The position numbers and the translations under genes were made by a program. Under the pieces are notes generated by a model. It searched no databases. It saw only the letters and a program-made list of their open reading frames with translations, and had not been told where the DNA came from. From Spirosoma sp. (GTDB lineage Bacteria > Bacteroidota > Bacteroidia > Cytophagales > Spirosomataceae), in contig NZ_JAPLET010000026.1 of the NCBI RefSeq assembly GCF_026391055.1, positions 744,001 to 808,000 on the forward strand: 64,000 nucleotides of DNA, given 5' to 3'. Of the stretch, positions 35,212 to 43,512 are shown piece after piece. Each line of letters starts with the position of its first letter. Within the stretch, counting starts at the first letter, position 1.

Positions 35212-36888
35212 ATGCTTATTTCGCAACCCATGACCTCTGATACTGCCTGGCGCGATAGCCACTCAGACCCCCAATTTTGGGCAATGCTGGCGCAAACCCT
35301 GTTGCCACCTTATGTCAATACCTGTCGCTGGTTTGCGGGGAAGGCCCGACCACAAACCGGCTTTTCGGTAAAAACGGTTCACACCCTGGCGCTTTCTGAT
35401 GGCGATATCGCTTACCTTCTCATTCTTGAAGCGACTTATGCCGATGGCAGGCCTGAAACATATTTATTACCCATTTCTTTCCTGACCGATCATACCACAC
35501 ATACGCTGTCGTTTCAGCCAGCCTCTCTTCCGGAAAAGGCCCGTATCAGTGACGACATAACCATTGGGAAAGAAACTGGGATGCTCATCGACGCTATCTA
35601 CGACGAACGCTTCCGAGCCGTGCTTTTTACGGCCATTTATCAGAACCAGACAATGCCGCAAACCGATGGAACCCTGACGTTTCACCGAGGGAAGGGTCTT
35701 GATGAGGGCGACGAGTTGCTTCCATCGCGGGTGTTGCCCGTCGACTCAAGCAACTCGGCAATGACCTTTGGCGATAAATATTTCCTGAAGCTCTACCGAA
35801 AACTCTTTCAGGAAACGAACCCGGAAGTCGATATGGTAGCGTTTCTGACCGACGAAAGCAGCTTTGACCACATTCCGGCTTTCGGTGGCAGCATTATCTG
35901 GCAGGGCAATGATCGGCCGGATATTACGCTCGGAATGGTGCAGCGAATGGTGCCCAACGACAAGGATTCGTGGATGCAAACCGGCGATTACCTCAACGAT
36001 TTTCTGTATGCCGTTCCACAACGGCTGTTTGCCATTCGGGAAGATGTGTTCGATAAGGTCGAACTGCTGGGCCGCCGGACGGGCGAGATGCATTGCGCTC
36101 TGTACAAACCCTCCAAACCCAACGCCCCCACCGATCCGGCTTTCGAACCCGAGCCGTTTACGGACGAGTACCGCGAGTTCATGATCAAACGCTTGGAAGA
36201 CCTGCTCGAACGCCGGTACGCGTTGCTTATCGACAACTATACTAAACTCGACCCGCAGGCGCAGCGGCTGGCCTGGGTATTTATGGAAGCTAAAGAGATG
36301 ATCGACACCTTCATCGCCGACTTCCGCACTCGCCCGCTCAGTTCGCAACGCATCCGAATCCACGGCGACTATCACCTGGGGCAGGTGCTGGCAACAGAAA
36401 ACGACTTTGTCATCATCGACTTTGAAGGTGAGCCAGAAAGCAGCATTGCCGAACGAAAGATTAAGCACTCACCGCTGAAAGACGTAGCGGGTATGATTCG
36501 ATCATACCATTACGCTGTTTCGGCCAAGCTGTTCAACTCGGTCGAAACGGATGACCTCGACCCCGAACACCTACAGCGCGTATCGGACCGGTGGTTCTAC
36601 CTAATTCGAGACACCTTTCTGGATGCTTATCTGGACGTATTTGGTGCCCCGCATCCGCTTTTCAAAAACAACAGCGAAATCAATTTCCTGCTCCTGATCT
36701 ACCTGCTCGAAAAGGCCGTATATGAACTGGGCTACGAAATTAGCTACCGCCCATCGTGGGTTAAAATCCCGCTGAAGGGCATTATTGATGTGATACGCGA
36801 GATCGAAAAAATTCGGTTGAGCGATGGTGAGGTCACACCCCACGTACCCATGCTGCAAACAGGTTTGCTGCAAACAAAACGCGAGTAG
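35212..36888 (+). CDS. Maltokinase
   Basis: A 558-residue kinase with the aminoglycoside phosphotransferase-like fold. The N-terminal cap has CRWFAGKARP, and the catalytic part has IHGDYHLGQVLATENDFVIIDFEGEP, which carries the catalytic Asp and the metal ligand. It phosphorylates maltose to maltose-1-phosphate for GlgE. It stands alone, not fused to trehalose synthase as in many genomes, and is followed 188 nt later by glgB. GlgE and TreS are not in this window. ATG at 35212 or 35230 is possible. Confidence 0.88.
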   Translation: MLISQPMTSDTAWRDSHSDPQFWAMLAQTLLPPYVNTCRWFAGKARPQTGFSVKTVHTLALSDGDIAYLLILEATYADGRPETYLLPISFLTDHTTHTLSFQPASLPEKARISDDITIGKETGMLIDAIYDERFRAVLFTAIYQNQTMPQTDGTLTFHRGKGLDEGDELLPSRVLPVDSSNSAMTFGDKYFLKLYRKLFQETNPEVDMVAFLTDESSFDHIPAFGGSIIWQGNDRPDITLGMVQRMVPNDKDSWMQTGDYLNDFLYAVPQRLFAIREDVFDKVELLGRRTGEMHCALYKPSKPNAPTDPAFEPEPFTDEYREFMIKRLEDLLERRYALLIDNYTKLDPQAQRLAWVFMEAKEMIDTFIADFRTRPLSSQRIRIHGDYHLGQVLATENDFVIIDFEGEPESSIAERKIKHSPLKDVAGMIRSYHYAVSAKLFNSVETDDLDPEHLQRVSDRWFYLIRDTFLDAYLDVFGAPHPLFKNNSEINFLLLIYLLEKAVYELGYEISYRPSWVKIPLKGIIDVIREIEKIRLSDGEVTPHVPMLQTGLLQTKRE

Positions 36889-36928
36889 TTGATCAGGAAA
36901 AATACAGCGGCAAGTCCGATGTAACAAC

Positions 36929-36966
36929 GCCCTATTTTACGTAGGAAGCCCTGTTTTTCGTAGGAG
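36929..36966. repeat. Two tandem 19-bp direct repeats upstream of glgB
   Basis: Copy 1 (36929-36947) and copy 2 (36948-36966) share the pattern GCCCTnTTTTnCGTAGGAn, differing at three positions. The 19-bp period is close to two helical turns, as expected for a dimeric regulator binding one face. They lie 110-148 nt before the glgB ATG, in the spacer after maltokinase. Confidence 0.6.
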
Positions 36967-37076
36967 ACCGGGGCAGCTACCCGATAAATTGAGATCATGT
37001 GTCTGCGAACGGTAAGGATTTTTTCTAACTTTCAGCCCGTGATCACGTTCAATAACGTATCTATTTAGTTCCAACA

Positions 37077-39089
37077 ATGGCAAAACGCAAAACTCCTACC
37101 CCCTCGGCCGAAACCGAACAAGCGGTGCAGCCTGCTTTACCCGAACAAGTTACGAGCCAACCGGCCTCGTCGGACAAGCCGACCCACCAGGATGGGGTTT
37201 ACTCCCGCTTCTCTGATTTTGATATTCACCTCTTCCGGAGTGGAAAGCATCAAAAGCTATACGATAAATTTGGCTCTCATGTAGTCGAGCACAACGGTAT
37301 AACAGGCACCTATTTCGCCGTGTGGGCACCCTCCGCCCGTTATGTGGCGGTTATTGGTAATTTCAATGGCTGGGACAAAGGCAGTCATTCCATGAATGTT
37401 CGCTGGGATTCGTCGGGTATCTGGGAAGTATTCATTCCGAACATTGGCCGGGGCGAAACCTATAAATACTTTATCGTCCATGAAGGCGGACGCGAAGTAG
37501 AAAAAGGTGACCCTTACGCCCACTGGTGGGAAGTGCCGCCCAAAACAGCTTCGGTCGTCTGGGATACCTACTACGAATGGCAGGATGAGGAATGGATGGC
37601 CAGCCGGGGTGCCAAAAACGCCCTCAACGCACCCATTTCCGTGTACGAGATGCACATGTCCTCCTGGCGACGCGATCCCGGTAATCCGGAGCGCGAGTTG
37701 TCGTATGGTGAAATTGCCGACGCGCTGGTGCCTTATCTACAGGATATGGGTTTCACGCACGTTGAGTTCATGCCCGTCATGCAGTATCCGTACGCTCCAT
37801 CATGGGGTTATCAGATTACCGGATACTACGCGCCCAGCAGCCGTTTCGGTACGCCACAGGAGTTCATGAAACTCATCGAAAGGCTCCACCAGGCGGGTAT
37901 CGGCGTGTTGCTGGACTGGGTCCCCTCCCACTTCCCCGGCGACGCTCACGGCCTGTATGAATTCGACGGCTCGCACTTATACGAGCATCCTGATTTACGC
38001 AAAGGCTATCACCCCGACTGGAAAAGTTACATTTTCAACTATGGTCGCCCCGAGGTGCGTTCGTTCCTGCTCAGCAACGCCATGTTCTGGCTTGACCGCT
38101 GCCATGCTGATGGTTTGCGGGTAGATGCCGTGGCCTCTATGCTGTATCTGGATTATTCGCGTAATGCGGGTGAATGGGAGCCGAACGTATTTGGTGGCCG
38201 TGAGAATCTGGACGTTATCTCGCTCATTAAAGAAATTAACGAAGCGGTTTATAAGGAATTCCCCGATACGCAAACCATCGCCGAAGAGTCAACGGCTTTC
38301 CCTGGCGTTTCTCGGCCAGTTTTCATGGGTGGTCTCGGCTTCGGAATGAAGTGGATGATGGGCTGGATGAACGATACGCTCCGGTATTTCCAGCGCGACC
38401 CCGCTTTCCGCAAGTTTCACCAGGACGAGCTGACGTTTAGTACCGTCTACGCCTTTACGGAGAACTTCATGCTGCCACTGTCGCACGATGAGGTTGTGTA
38501 CGGCAAGCACTCCCTGATTGGTAAAATGCCCGGCGACGAATGGCAGCGATTTGCCAATTTACGGTTGCTTTTCTCCTATATGTTTACGCATTCCGGCACC
38601 AAACTGCTCTTCATGGGGGGCGAATTCGGCCAAACATCGGAGTGGAAATTCGATGCCAGCCTGGATTGGCACTTGCTCGAATTTGCGCCCCATAAAGGCA
38701 TGGCGGCCTGCGTAAAAGCCTTAAACACGCTTTACAAAGCTGAACCAGCCTTGTATGAGCGTAATTTCAGTGCCGAAGGTTTCGAGTGGATCGACACCAC
38801 CGACCGCGAAAACAGTGTCATTACGTACATCCGTAAAGGCAACCGTCCGGAAGACAACTTGCTCATTATACTGAATATGACGCCTATTCCACGCTCCGGT
38901 TATCGCATTGGTGTACCGTCGGCGGGTTCATACAAAGAAGTTTTCAATAGTGATGCCGTCGAGTTTTTCGGGAGTGGTGTCAATAATTCGGGGCCTATTG
39001 CCAGTTACGAACAGGTATGGCACGGTCGTCCGCAATCCATCGACGTAAACGTTCCTCCCCTGGGAGCTGTCGTTTTAAAAATGATGTAG
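37077..39089 (+). CDS. glgB: 1,4-alpha-glucan branching enzyme (GH13)
   Basis: A 670-residue glycogen branching enzyme. After a Pro/Thr/Ala-rich N-terminal tail of about 45 residues comes a CBM48 domain (GTYFAVWAPSARYVAVIGNFNGW). The GH13 barrel follows with DGLRVDAVASMLY (nucleophile Asp), IAEESTAFPGVSRP (acid Glu) and LSHDEVVYGKHSLIGKMPGD. It introduces alpha-1,6 branches into alpha-glucan. Maltokinase lies directly upstream, so the pair serves the maltose-1-phosphate (GlgE) branch of glycogen-like synthesis. A strong terminator follows. Confidence 0.96.
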   Translation: MAKRKTPTPSAETEQAVQPALPEQVTSQPASSDKPTHQDGVYSRFSDFDIHLFRSGKHQKLYDKFGSHVVEHNGITGTYFAVWAPSARYVAVIGNFNGWDKGSHSMNVRWDSSGIWEVFIPNIGRGETYKYFIVHEGGREVEKGDPYAHWWEVPPKTASVVWDTYYEWQDEEWMASRGAKNALNAPISVYEMHMSSWRRDPGNPERELSYGEIADALVPYLQDMGFTHVEFMPVMQYPYAPSWGYQITGYYAPSSRFGTPQEFMKLIERLHQAGIGVLLDWVPSHFPGDAHGLYEFDGSHLYEHPDLRKGYHPDWKSYIFNYGRPEVRSFLLSNAMFWLDRCHADGLRVDAVASMLYLDYSRNAGEWEPNVFGGRENLDVISLIKEINEAVYKEFPDTQTIAEESTAFPGVSRPVFMGGLGFGMKWMMGWMNDTLRYFQRDPAFRKFHQDELTFSTVYAFTENFMLPLSHDEVVYGKHSLIGKMPGDEWQRFANLRLLFSYMFTHSGTKLLFMGGEFGQTSEWKFDASLDWHLLEFAPHKGMAACVKALNTLYKAEPALYERNFSAEGFEWIDTTDRENSVITYIRKGNRPEDNLLIILNMTPIPRSGYRIGVPSAGSYKEVFNSDAVEFFGSGVNNSGPIASYEQVWHGRPQSIDVNVPPLGAVVLKMM

Positions 39090-39098
39090 TAAAGCTCG

Positions 39099-39144
39099 AA
39101 AGGAAGTGGATAGCCGGTGTATACGCAGGCTATCCACTTCCTTT
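39099..39144 (+). terminator. Intrinsic terminator after glgB
   Basis: The 17-bp perfect arms 39099-39115 and 39128-39144 (core GGAAGTGGATAGCC) enclose a 12-nt loop. The right arm runs into a T6 tract on the plus strand. It starts 10 nt past the glgB stop. Confidence 0.9.
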
Positions 39145-39197
39145 TTTGTACCCGTTTACCTTTTTTGTTTTTACTCGAAAACAGCTTGATGTAGTTA

Positions 39198-39971
39198 ATG
39201 AAGCACCTATTTATTGTATTACTAACAATTGTACCACTTTACACATTTGGGCAATCGCCCGTATCGGCCCGGCTTAGCAGTGGTTATGATTTAGGGATGG
39301 CTTATTCAAACGATCACTACAATCCATCCATCGCTTATTACCAGCTTATCCACATCGGTGAACGCAAGCTCTTCTCTCTCGGCTGGACAGCCCGTTTGGG
39401 AGCTTTTTACGGCGATAACCTGAATTACTATACCGCTCCCGCTGGATTAACCCGCGGAAAAAGCGGGTTAGGTGCTATTGGAGCCCCGCTCATCGTGAAT
39501 AATATCGATACGGTTCGCTATGACTATATAACCAATACGTCGCTCAACATTGGCATTCGGGCGCAGCTTAATTTAGGAAAGCTGGAAATTGGGGGTAGTG
39601 CCGACTTACTGGGAATCGCTTTCGGGAAGTCGAGACTAGGCCGCTATATATCGTCAACGGGTCAGTACAAGGTTTATTCCAGCACTGGCGCTGATTCAAC
39701 GACGGCTTACTTTAAGGGTGCTAACACCTTTCAGAAATCGAGGCCCAGCGCCCTTAACGTACGGCTACTTGGCGACAATGACCGGGGCACACTGGCCACC
39801 GAAATTTATGCCCGCTATCGCGTAAGTCAGCGAATGGGCATAAAACTGGGATATCAGTGGCTTACCACCGAAACAACCGTTTCGAACCGCGATATTATTG
39901 CCGATAACAACCGGTTTCGGAATCGGGCGGGTATGGCTTATTTGGCTATCACACTACCCGTCTTTCGGTAG
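39198..39971 (+). CDS. Hypothetical outer-membrane beta-barrel protein
   Basis: A 257-residue protein with a signal peptide (MKHLFIVLLTIVPLYTFGQ). The mature part alternates aromatic and small residues as in a barrel: YDLGMAYSNDHYNPS, FSLGWTARLGAFYGD, LNIGIRAQLNLGKLEIGGSADLL and a terminal AGMAYLAITLPVFR. No named family is evident. It is a single-gene unit between the glgB terminator and a hairpin shared with the convergent alpha-E gene. Confidence 0.72.
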   Translation: MKHLFIVLLTIVPLYTFGQSPVSARLSSGYDLGMAYSNDHYNPSIAYYQLIHIGERKLFSLGWTARLGAFYGDNLNYYTAPAGLTRGKSGLGAIGAPLIVNNIDTVRYDYITNTSLNIGIRAQLNLGKLEIGGSADLLGIAFGKSRLGRYISSTGQYKVYSSTGADSTTAYFKGANTFQKSRPSALNVRLLGDNDRGTLATEIYARYRVSQRMGIKLGYQWLTTETTVSNRDIIADNNRFRNRAGMAYLAITLPVFR

Positions 39972-40042
39972 TGAATTAGTGGCATAGTAGAGTAAGTAAA
40001 AGTAGTTTTACTGCACTTACTCCACCACTACACAAATCACTA
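39969..40042. terminator. Imperfect inverted repeat spanning both stop codons of convergent genes
   Basis: Paired blocks from outside in are TAGTGA (39969-39974) with TCACTA (40037-40042), TAGTGG (39977-39982) with CCACTA (40025-40030), and GAGTAAGT (39990-39997) with ACTTACTC (40015-40022). The outermost block holds the plus-strand TAG and the minus-strand TAG. It is a likely bidirectional terminator. Confidence 0.5.
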
Positions 40043-41002
40043 AACTTCCACTGGTTTCAGATCGAAATACGTTTGAAAGATAGCAGCCCCAATTTCGTTA
40101 GTACGGGTTTGGAAATTATCGAGGTATTGATGAAGTCCTCCACTGAAAATGTCTGCCGTATCCGTAAACTCTATCTCCGAACGTAGTTTAGACATGGTGC
40201 GCTCCGCAGAGTTTCCAAAGCCATGCGCAATGTTGTTGCCGGAAATTTCGTAGAGCGACAATTCCGCTTGCCGGATACAATGTGCTACCGAACGGGGAAA
40301 CATCCGGTCCAGAATGAGAAACTCGACAATGCTGGACGGTGTCAGCGACCGGTACTGCTGACGGTGCATGTTATAAGCACTTACCGACTTTAATACGGCC
40401 GACCAAATCATTAAGTCGATGGTAGAGCCAACGGCTTCAATTTCGGGCAGAAGCGTAAAGTATTTAACATCCAGAAAACGTGATGTTTTATCGGCCCGCT
40501 CCAGAAAACGCCCCAGCCGACCGAAATGCCAGGCTTCGTTTCGGGTAATAGTCGCATCGATAATCCCGTAAAAGAGCTGGGTGCTGTTCCGAATTTCTGT
40601 AAAAAAGTGCTGAGTTTCAATTTCCTCCCACTGCTGCTTGGGCGACGTATCGCGCACCATCAGGTAAAACTGGTTCAAGTGTTCCCACATTTCCTTCGAA
40701 ATCACCTCCCGAATGGTGCGGGCGTTCTCCCGCGCGTTGCTTAGACAAGCCACAATGGAATTGGGATTACGCTTATCGAAGGTCATAAAATGAATGACAT
40801 TCTCCCGCGTAGGCTGCTGATAGTACTTTGTGAATAAGTCGTGGTCAGCGGTGGCAATCAGTAAAGGCTCCCACTGCTGGTCTACGTTTGGTGGCAGATC
40901 GAGCGCCAGGTTGAAATTCACACTCATGAAACGGGCATAGTTTTCAGCTCGCTCAATGTATCTATGCATCCAGTAAACAGAATTGGCAACGCGGCTCAAC
41001 AT
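40040..41002 (-). CDS. Alpha-E domain-containing protein
   Basis: A 320-residue all-helical protein of the alpha-E (DUF403) family. It opens MLSRVANSVYWMHRYIERAENYARF, the family hallmark, and contains AWHFGRLGRFLERADKTSRFLDVKY. The ATG at 41000-41002 matches the conserved start; a longer frame is rejected. Alpha-E proteins are usually encoded with a circularly permuted ATP-grasp protein and a transglutaminase-like protein, thought to make a peptide or modify proteins. Neither partner is adjacent here, so this copy is separated from its expected system within the window. Confidence 0.88.
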   Translation of the reverse strand: MLSRVANSVYWMHRYIERAENYARFMSVNFNLALDLPPNVDQQWEPLLIATADHDLFTKYYQQPTRENVIHFMTFDKRNPNSIVACLSNARENARTIREVISKEMWEHLNQFYLMVRDTSPKQQWEEIETQHFFTEIRNSTQLFYGIIDATITRNEAWHFGRLGRFLERADKTSRFLDVKYFTLLPEIEAVGSTIDLMIWSAVLKSVSAYNMHRQQYRSLTPSSIVEFLILDRMFPRSVAHCIRQAELSLYEISGNNIAHGFGNSAERTMSKLRSEIEFTDTADIFSGGLHQYLDNFQTRTNEIGAAIFQTYFDLKPVEV

Positions 41003-41110
41003 AACGTATAATATTGGGTTAAAACGGTGGATGACCGACAAAAATAATGCTTTAGACGTACTAAACAAGAAAACATACGCAACTCGAACTTATAGGCAAA
41101 ACATTCGCTT

Positions 41111-41118
41111 CAAAGATA
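41111..41118 (-). promoter_or_regulatory. Bacteroidota -7 box (TATCTTTG) upstream of the alpha-E gene
   Basis: An exact TAnnTTTG on the minus strand, 108 nt before the start at 41002. It implies a leader of about 100 nt. No gene lies in 41003-41250. Confidence 0.4.
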
Positions 41119-41250
41119 AGTCTGTATTTATCAGGCAGAAGCGCTTACCAGACTCATTAACATTACATGACAAAAAGTTAATACGGTTAGAAAAAGGCTG
41201 GTTAACGCTTCTGAACACAGAACGCTTTACTAGTACGTTTCTGCAACAAT

Positions 41251-42039
41251 ATGATAGCCAAACTATATTCCCTATGCTTTTTTAGCCTGCTATTCAGCAT
41301 GGCCGCTTTCGCAACTACCAAGCCCGGCAAAGCTACAGCCCCGGCAGCGGGTTCCAAGTTTTACGAGGTTCGAATTTATTACCCGACTCCGGGCAAATAC
41401 GCCGAAATAGTAGACCGTTTTCGCCAGTATACTACCAAAATTTTCGAGAAACATGGTATGGAAAACATTGGTTACTGGACACCAACGGATACCACTCAAA
41501 AAAAGCTGATCTACATTCTGGCCTACCCCAGCCGCGAAGCTCGGGATGCTTCCTGGAAAGCCTTCGGCAGCGATCCGGAATGGAAAGCGGTGGTAGCAAA
41601 AACCGAAGCGAATGGCAAACTGGTCGACCACGTGGATCAGATTTTTATGACCGAGGCTGACATTTCTCCTAAGCTGAAACTAAGCCAGAAATCGCCCGAA
41701 CGGACGTTTGAATTACGCACCTATACATGCACACCGGGCAAACTGCCTAACCTGCTGTCGCGTTTCCGCGATCACACCATCAAGCTGTTCAGCAAACACG
41801 GGATGACGAACGTGGCCTATTGGGTTACGCAGGAAAAAGATCCGAATGAACAGTCTAAGCTTGTATACATACTGGCTCACCCCAGCGAAGCCGAAGGGAA
41901 AGCTCATTTCGAAGAGTTCCGGAAAGACCCTAAATGGATAGCGGCTAAAGACGCATCAGAAAAAGAAGCGGGTGGATCTTTGACCACCAAAGTCGAGTCG
42001 GTTTACATGAAACCAACCGATTATTCGCCTATTAAATAA
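41251..42039 (+). CDS. Secreted double-NIPSNAP domain protein
   Basis: A 262-residue protein with a signal peptide (LCFFSLLFSMAAFA). Two tandem NIPSNAP (dimeric alpha-beta barrel) domains follow. The first starts KFYEVRIYYPTPGKYAEIVDRF near residue 36 and the second RTFELRTYTCTPGKLPNLLSRF near residue 150. Both contain a KHGM-type turn and a YILAYPS/YILAHPS strand. The duplication suggests an intramolecular pseudodimer. The function is unknown. A Gfo/Idh/MocA lipoprotein gene follows after 55 nt. Confidence 0.87.
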   Translation: MIAKLYSLCFFSLLFSMAAFATTKPGKATAPAAGSKFYEVRIYYPTPGKYAEIVDRFRQYTTKIFEKHGMENIGYWTPTDTTQKKLIYILAYPSREARDASWKAFGSDPEWKAVVAKTEANGKLVDHVDQIFMTEADISPKLKLSQKSPERTFELRTYTCTPGKLPNLLSRFRDHTIKLFSKHGMTNVAYWVTQEKDPNEQSKLVYILAHPSEAEGKAHFEEFRKDPKWIAAKDASEKEAGGSLTTKVESVYMKPTDYSPIK

Positions 42040-42094
42040 CTCGGGTAAACAACCCCTTTCATCAATCGGTTTCCTGACGTAAACAAACAACGTT

Positions 42095-43486
42095 ATGAAA
42101 CCGATTGATCGTTTTGTTACTAACCTGTTAGGTAATCCAGTTGTATCTACCCTTTCGCGGCAGGATTTCCTTCAGCTAACGGGCCGGGGTCTCGCCGTTG
42201 GTGCGCTGGGAACTGCTCTGGCCTCCTGCGACAAAAAGCCCGACGCCAGCAGCACTTCAGCATCCACAGCCAGTACGCCCAGCGGACCCGTTCCCAAGCT
42301 CCCGGCCACCTCCCCCCCGGCCGAAGTCCCCGCTGACTCCACCAAGCCCATTGAGCTGGAGCAAATCAAAGCCAAAACCGAACAGCAGGAAGGCCCGACC
42401 CCTACGCCCCTGGCCGAAGACCAGCGCGTGGGTTATGCCCTTGTTGGTCTGGGCCACCTGACCCTGAATCAGATTTTGCCCGCTTTCGGCGGCTGTACAA
42501 AATCAAAAGTGGTGGCTCTGGTGAGCGGCAGCCCCGAAAAAATGCAGAAGGTAGCCGCTCAGTATGGCATCAAGGAATCGAGTTGCTATAGTTACGCCGA
42601 CTACGACAAACTGAAGGATAACAAGGAGGTGCAAGCGATTTACATTGTGCTTCCCAACGGCATGCACGCTGAGTACACCATTCGGGGGGCGCAGGCAGGC
42701 AAGCATATTCTCTGTGAAAAACCGATGGCCAATAGCGCGCAGGAATGCCAGGCCATGATCGACGCCTGTAAAAAAGCAAACCGTAAGCTTATGATCGCCT
42801 ACCGCATTCAGTATGAGCCGCATAACAAGATGGTGCGCGAGATGATCCAGACGGAGAAATTCGGGAAGGTGAAAAGCATCATCGCGAACAACGGTCAAAA
42901 CTCCGATAACCCGAAACACTGGCGGTTCAACAAAGCCCTCGCTGGGGGCGGCTCTCTCCCCGACGTGGGCTTATATTGCCTGAACACCATCCGGTTTGTG
43001 CTGGCCGAAGAGCCAACTGAAGTTATGGCGTACATTCATAGTACGCCAAACGACCCACGCTTCAAAGAAGTTGAAGAACAGGTAAACTGGCTGATGAAAT
43101 TTCCAAGTGGCGTTCAGGCCAGTTGCGCCACCAGCTACGGACACCACGATGAGAAGAGCTACCGCGTTCTGGCCGATACGGGTTGGATAAAAATGGATCC
43201 TGCTTTTCCATATACTGGCCTACAACTGGAAACCAGTCAGGCACAGGGCGAAGAAAATCAGATCATTCAGCACAAAATTGCCGACAAAGACCATTTTGCC
43301 ACCGAAATGGATCACTTCTCGGAATGCATTCTGGACAATAAAATCCCCTTTACGCCCGGCGAGGAAGGCCTTCAGGACCAGAAGATAATGGAAGCTATTT
43401 ACCAGTCGGCACGGGAAGGCAAACCGGTCAAACTGCCGCCAGTAGCCAAAAAAGACGCTTTCCGGGGACCGAAGCCAACTGTCTAA
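42095..43486 (+). CDS. Gfo/Idh/MocA-family oxidoreductase, predicted lipoprotein
   Basis: A 463-residue enzyme. The N-terminus has SRQDFLQLTG, a Tat-like motif with Gln in place of the second Arg. A hydrophobic stretch and lipobox ALASC follow, with the acylated Cys at residue 45. A 55-residue linker rich in Ser, Thr and Pro leads to the Rossmann domain (VGYALVGLGHL near residue 108). The catalytic-region motif CEKPMANS is present. It is likely an envelope-tethered sugar oxidoreductase similar to glucose-fructose oxidoreductase. The substrate is unknown. Confidence 0.9.
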   Translation: MKPIDRFVTNLLGNPVVSTLSRQDFLQLTGRGLAVGALGTALASCDKKPDASSTSASTASTPSGPVPKLPATSPPAEVPADSTKPIELEQIKAKTEQQEGPTPTPLAEDQRVGYALVGLGHLTLNQILPAFGGCTKSKVVALVSGSPEKMQKVAAQYGIKESSCYSYADYDKLKDNKEVQAIYIVLPNGMHAEYTIRGAQAGKHILCEKPMANSAQECQAMIDACKKANRKLMIAYRIQYEPHNKMVREMIQTEKFGKVKSIIANNGQNSDNPKHWRFNKALAGGGSLPDVGLYCLNTIRFVLAEEPTEVMAYIHSTPNDPRFKEVEEQVNWLMKFPSGVQASCATSYGHHDEKSYRVLADTGWIKMDPAFPYTGLQLETSQAQGEENQIIQHKIADKDHFATEMDHFSECILDNKIPFTPGEEGLQDQKIMEAIYQSAREGKPVKLPPVAKKDAFRGPKPTV

Positions 43487-43512
43487 ACCGCCGGGCGGCC
43501 CGGCGGTTTAGA
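43482..43512. terminator. Perfect hairpin spanning both stop codons of convergent genes
   Basis: The 14-bp perfect arms 43482-43495 (TCTAAACCGCCGGG) and 43499-43512 enclose a 3-nt loop. The plus-strand TAA (43484-43486) and the minus-strand TAA (43508-43510) both lie inside the stem. It is a compact GC-rich bidirectional terminator. Confidence 0.8.

Noticed and set aside
35746-36468. 240-codon open frame on the minus strand inside the maltokinase gene
   Set aside because: It is a shadow of the plus-strand maltokinase, whose sequence carries clear kinase motifs. The antisense product has no recognisable motif and arises from the codon bias of the real gene.
42172-42461. Overlapping frames in the Pro/Ser-rich linker of the Gfo/Idh/MocA lipoprotein
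   Set aside because: The GC-rich linker opens alternative frames on both strands, but none has a start context or family match. The main frame is continuous through the linker.
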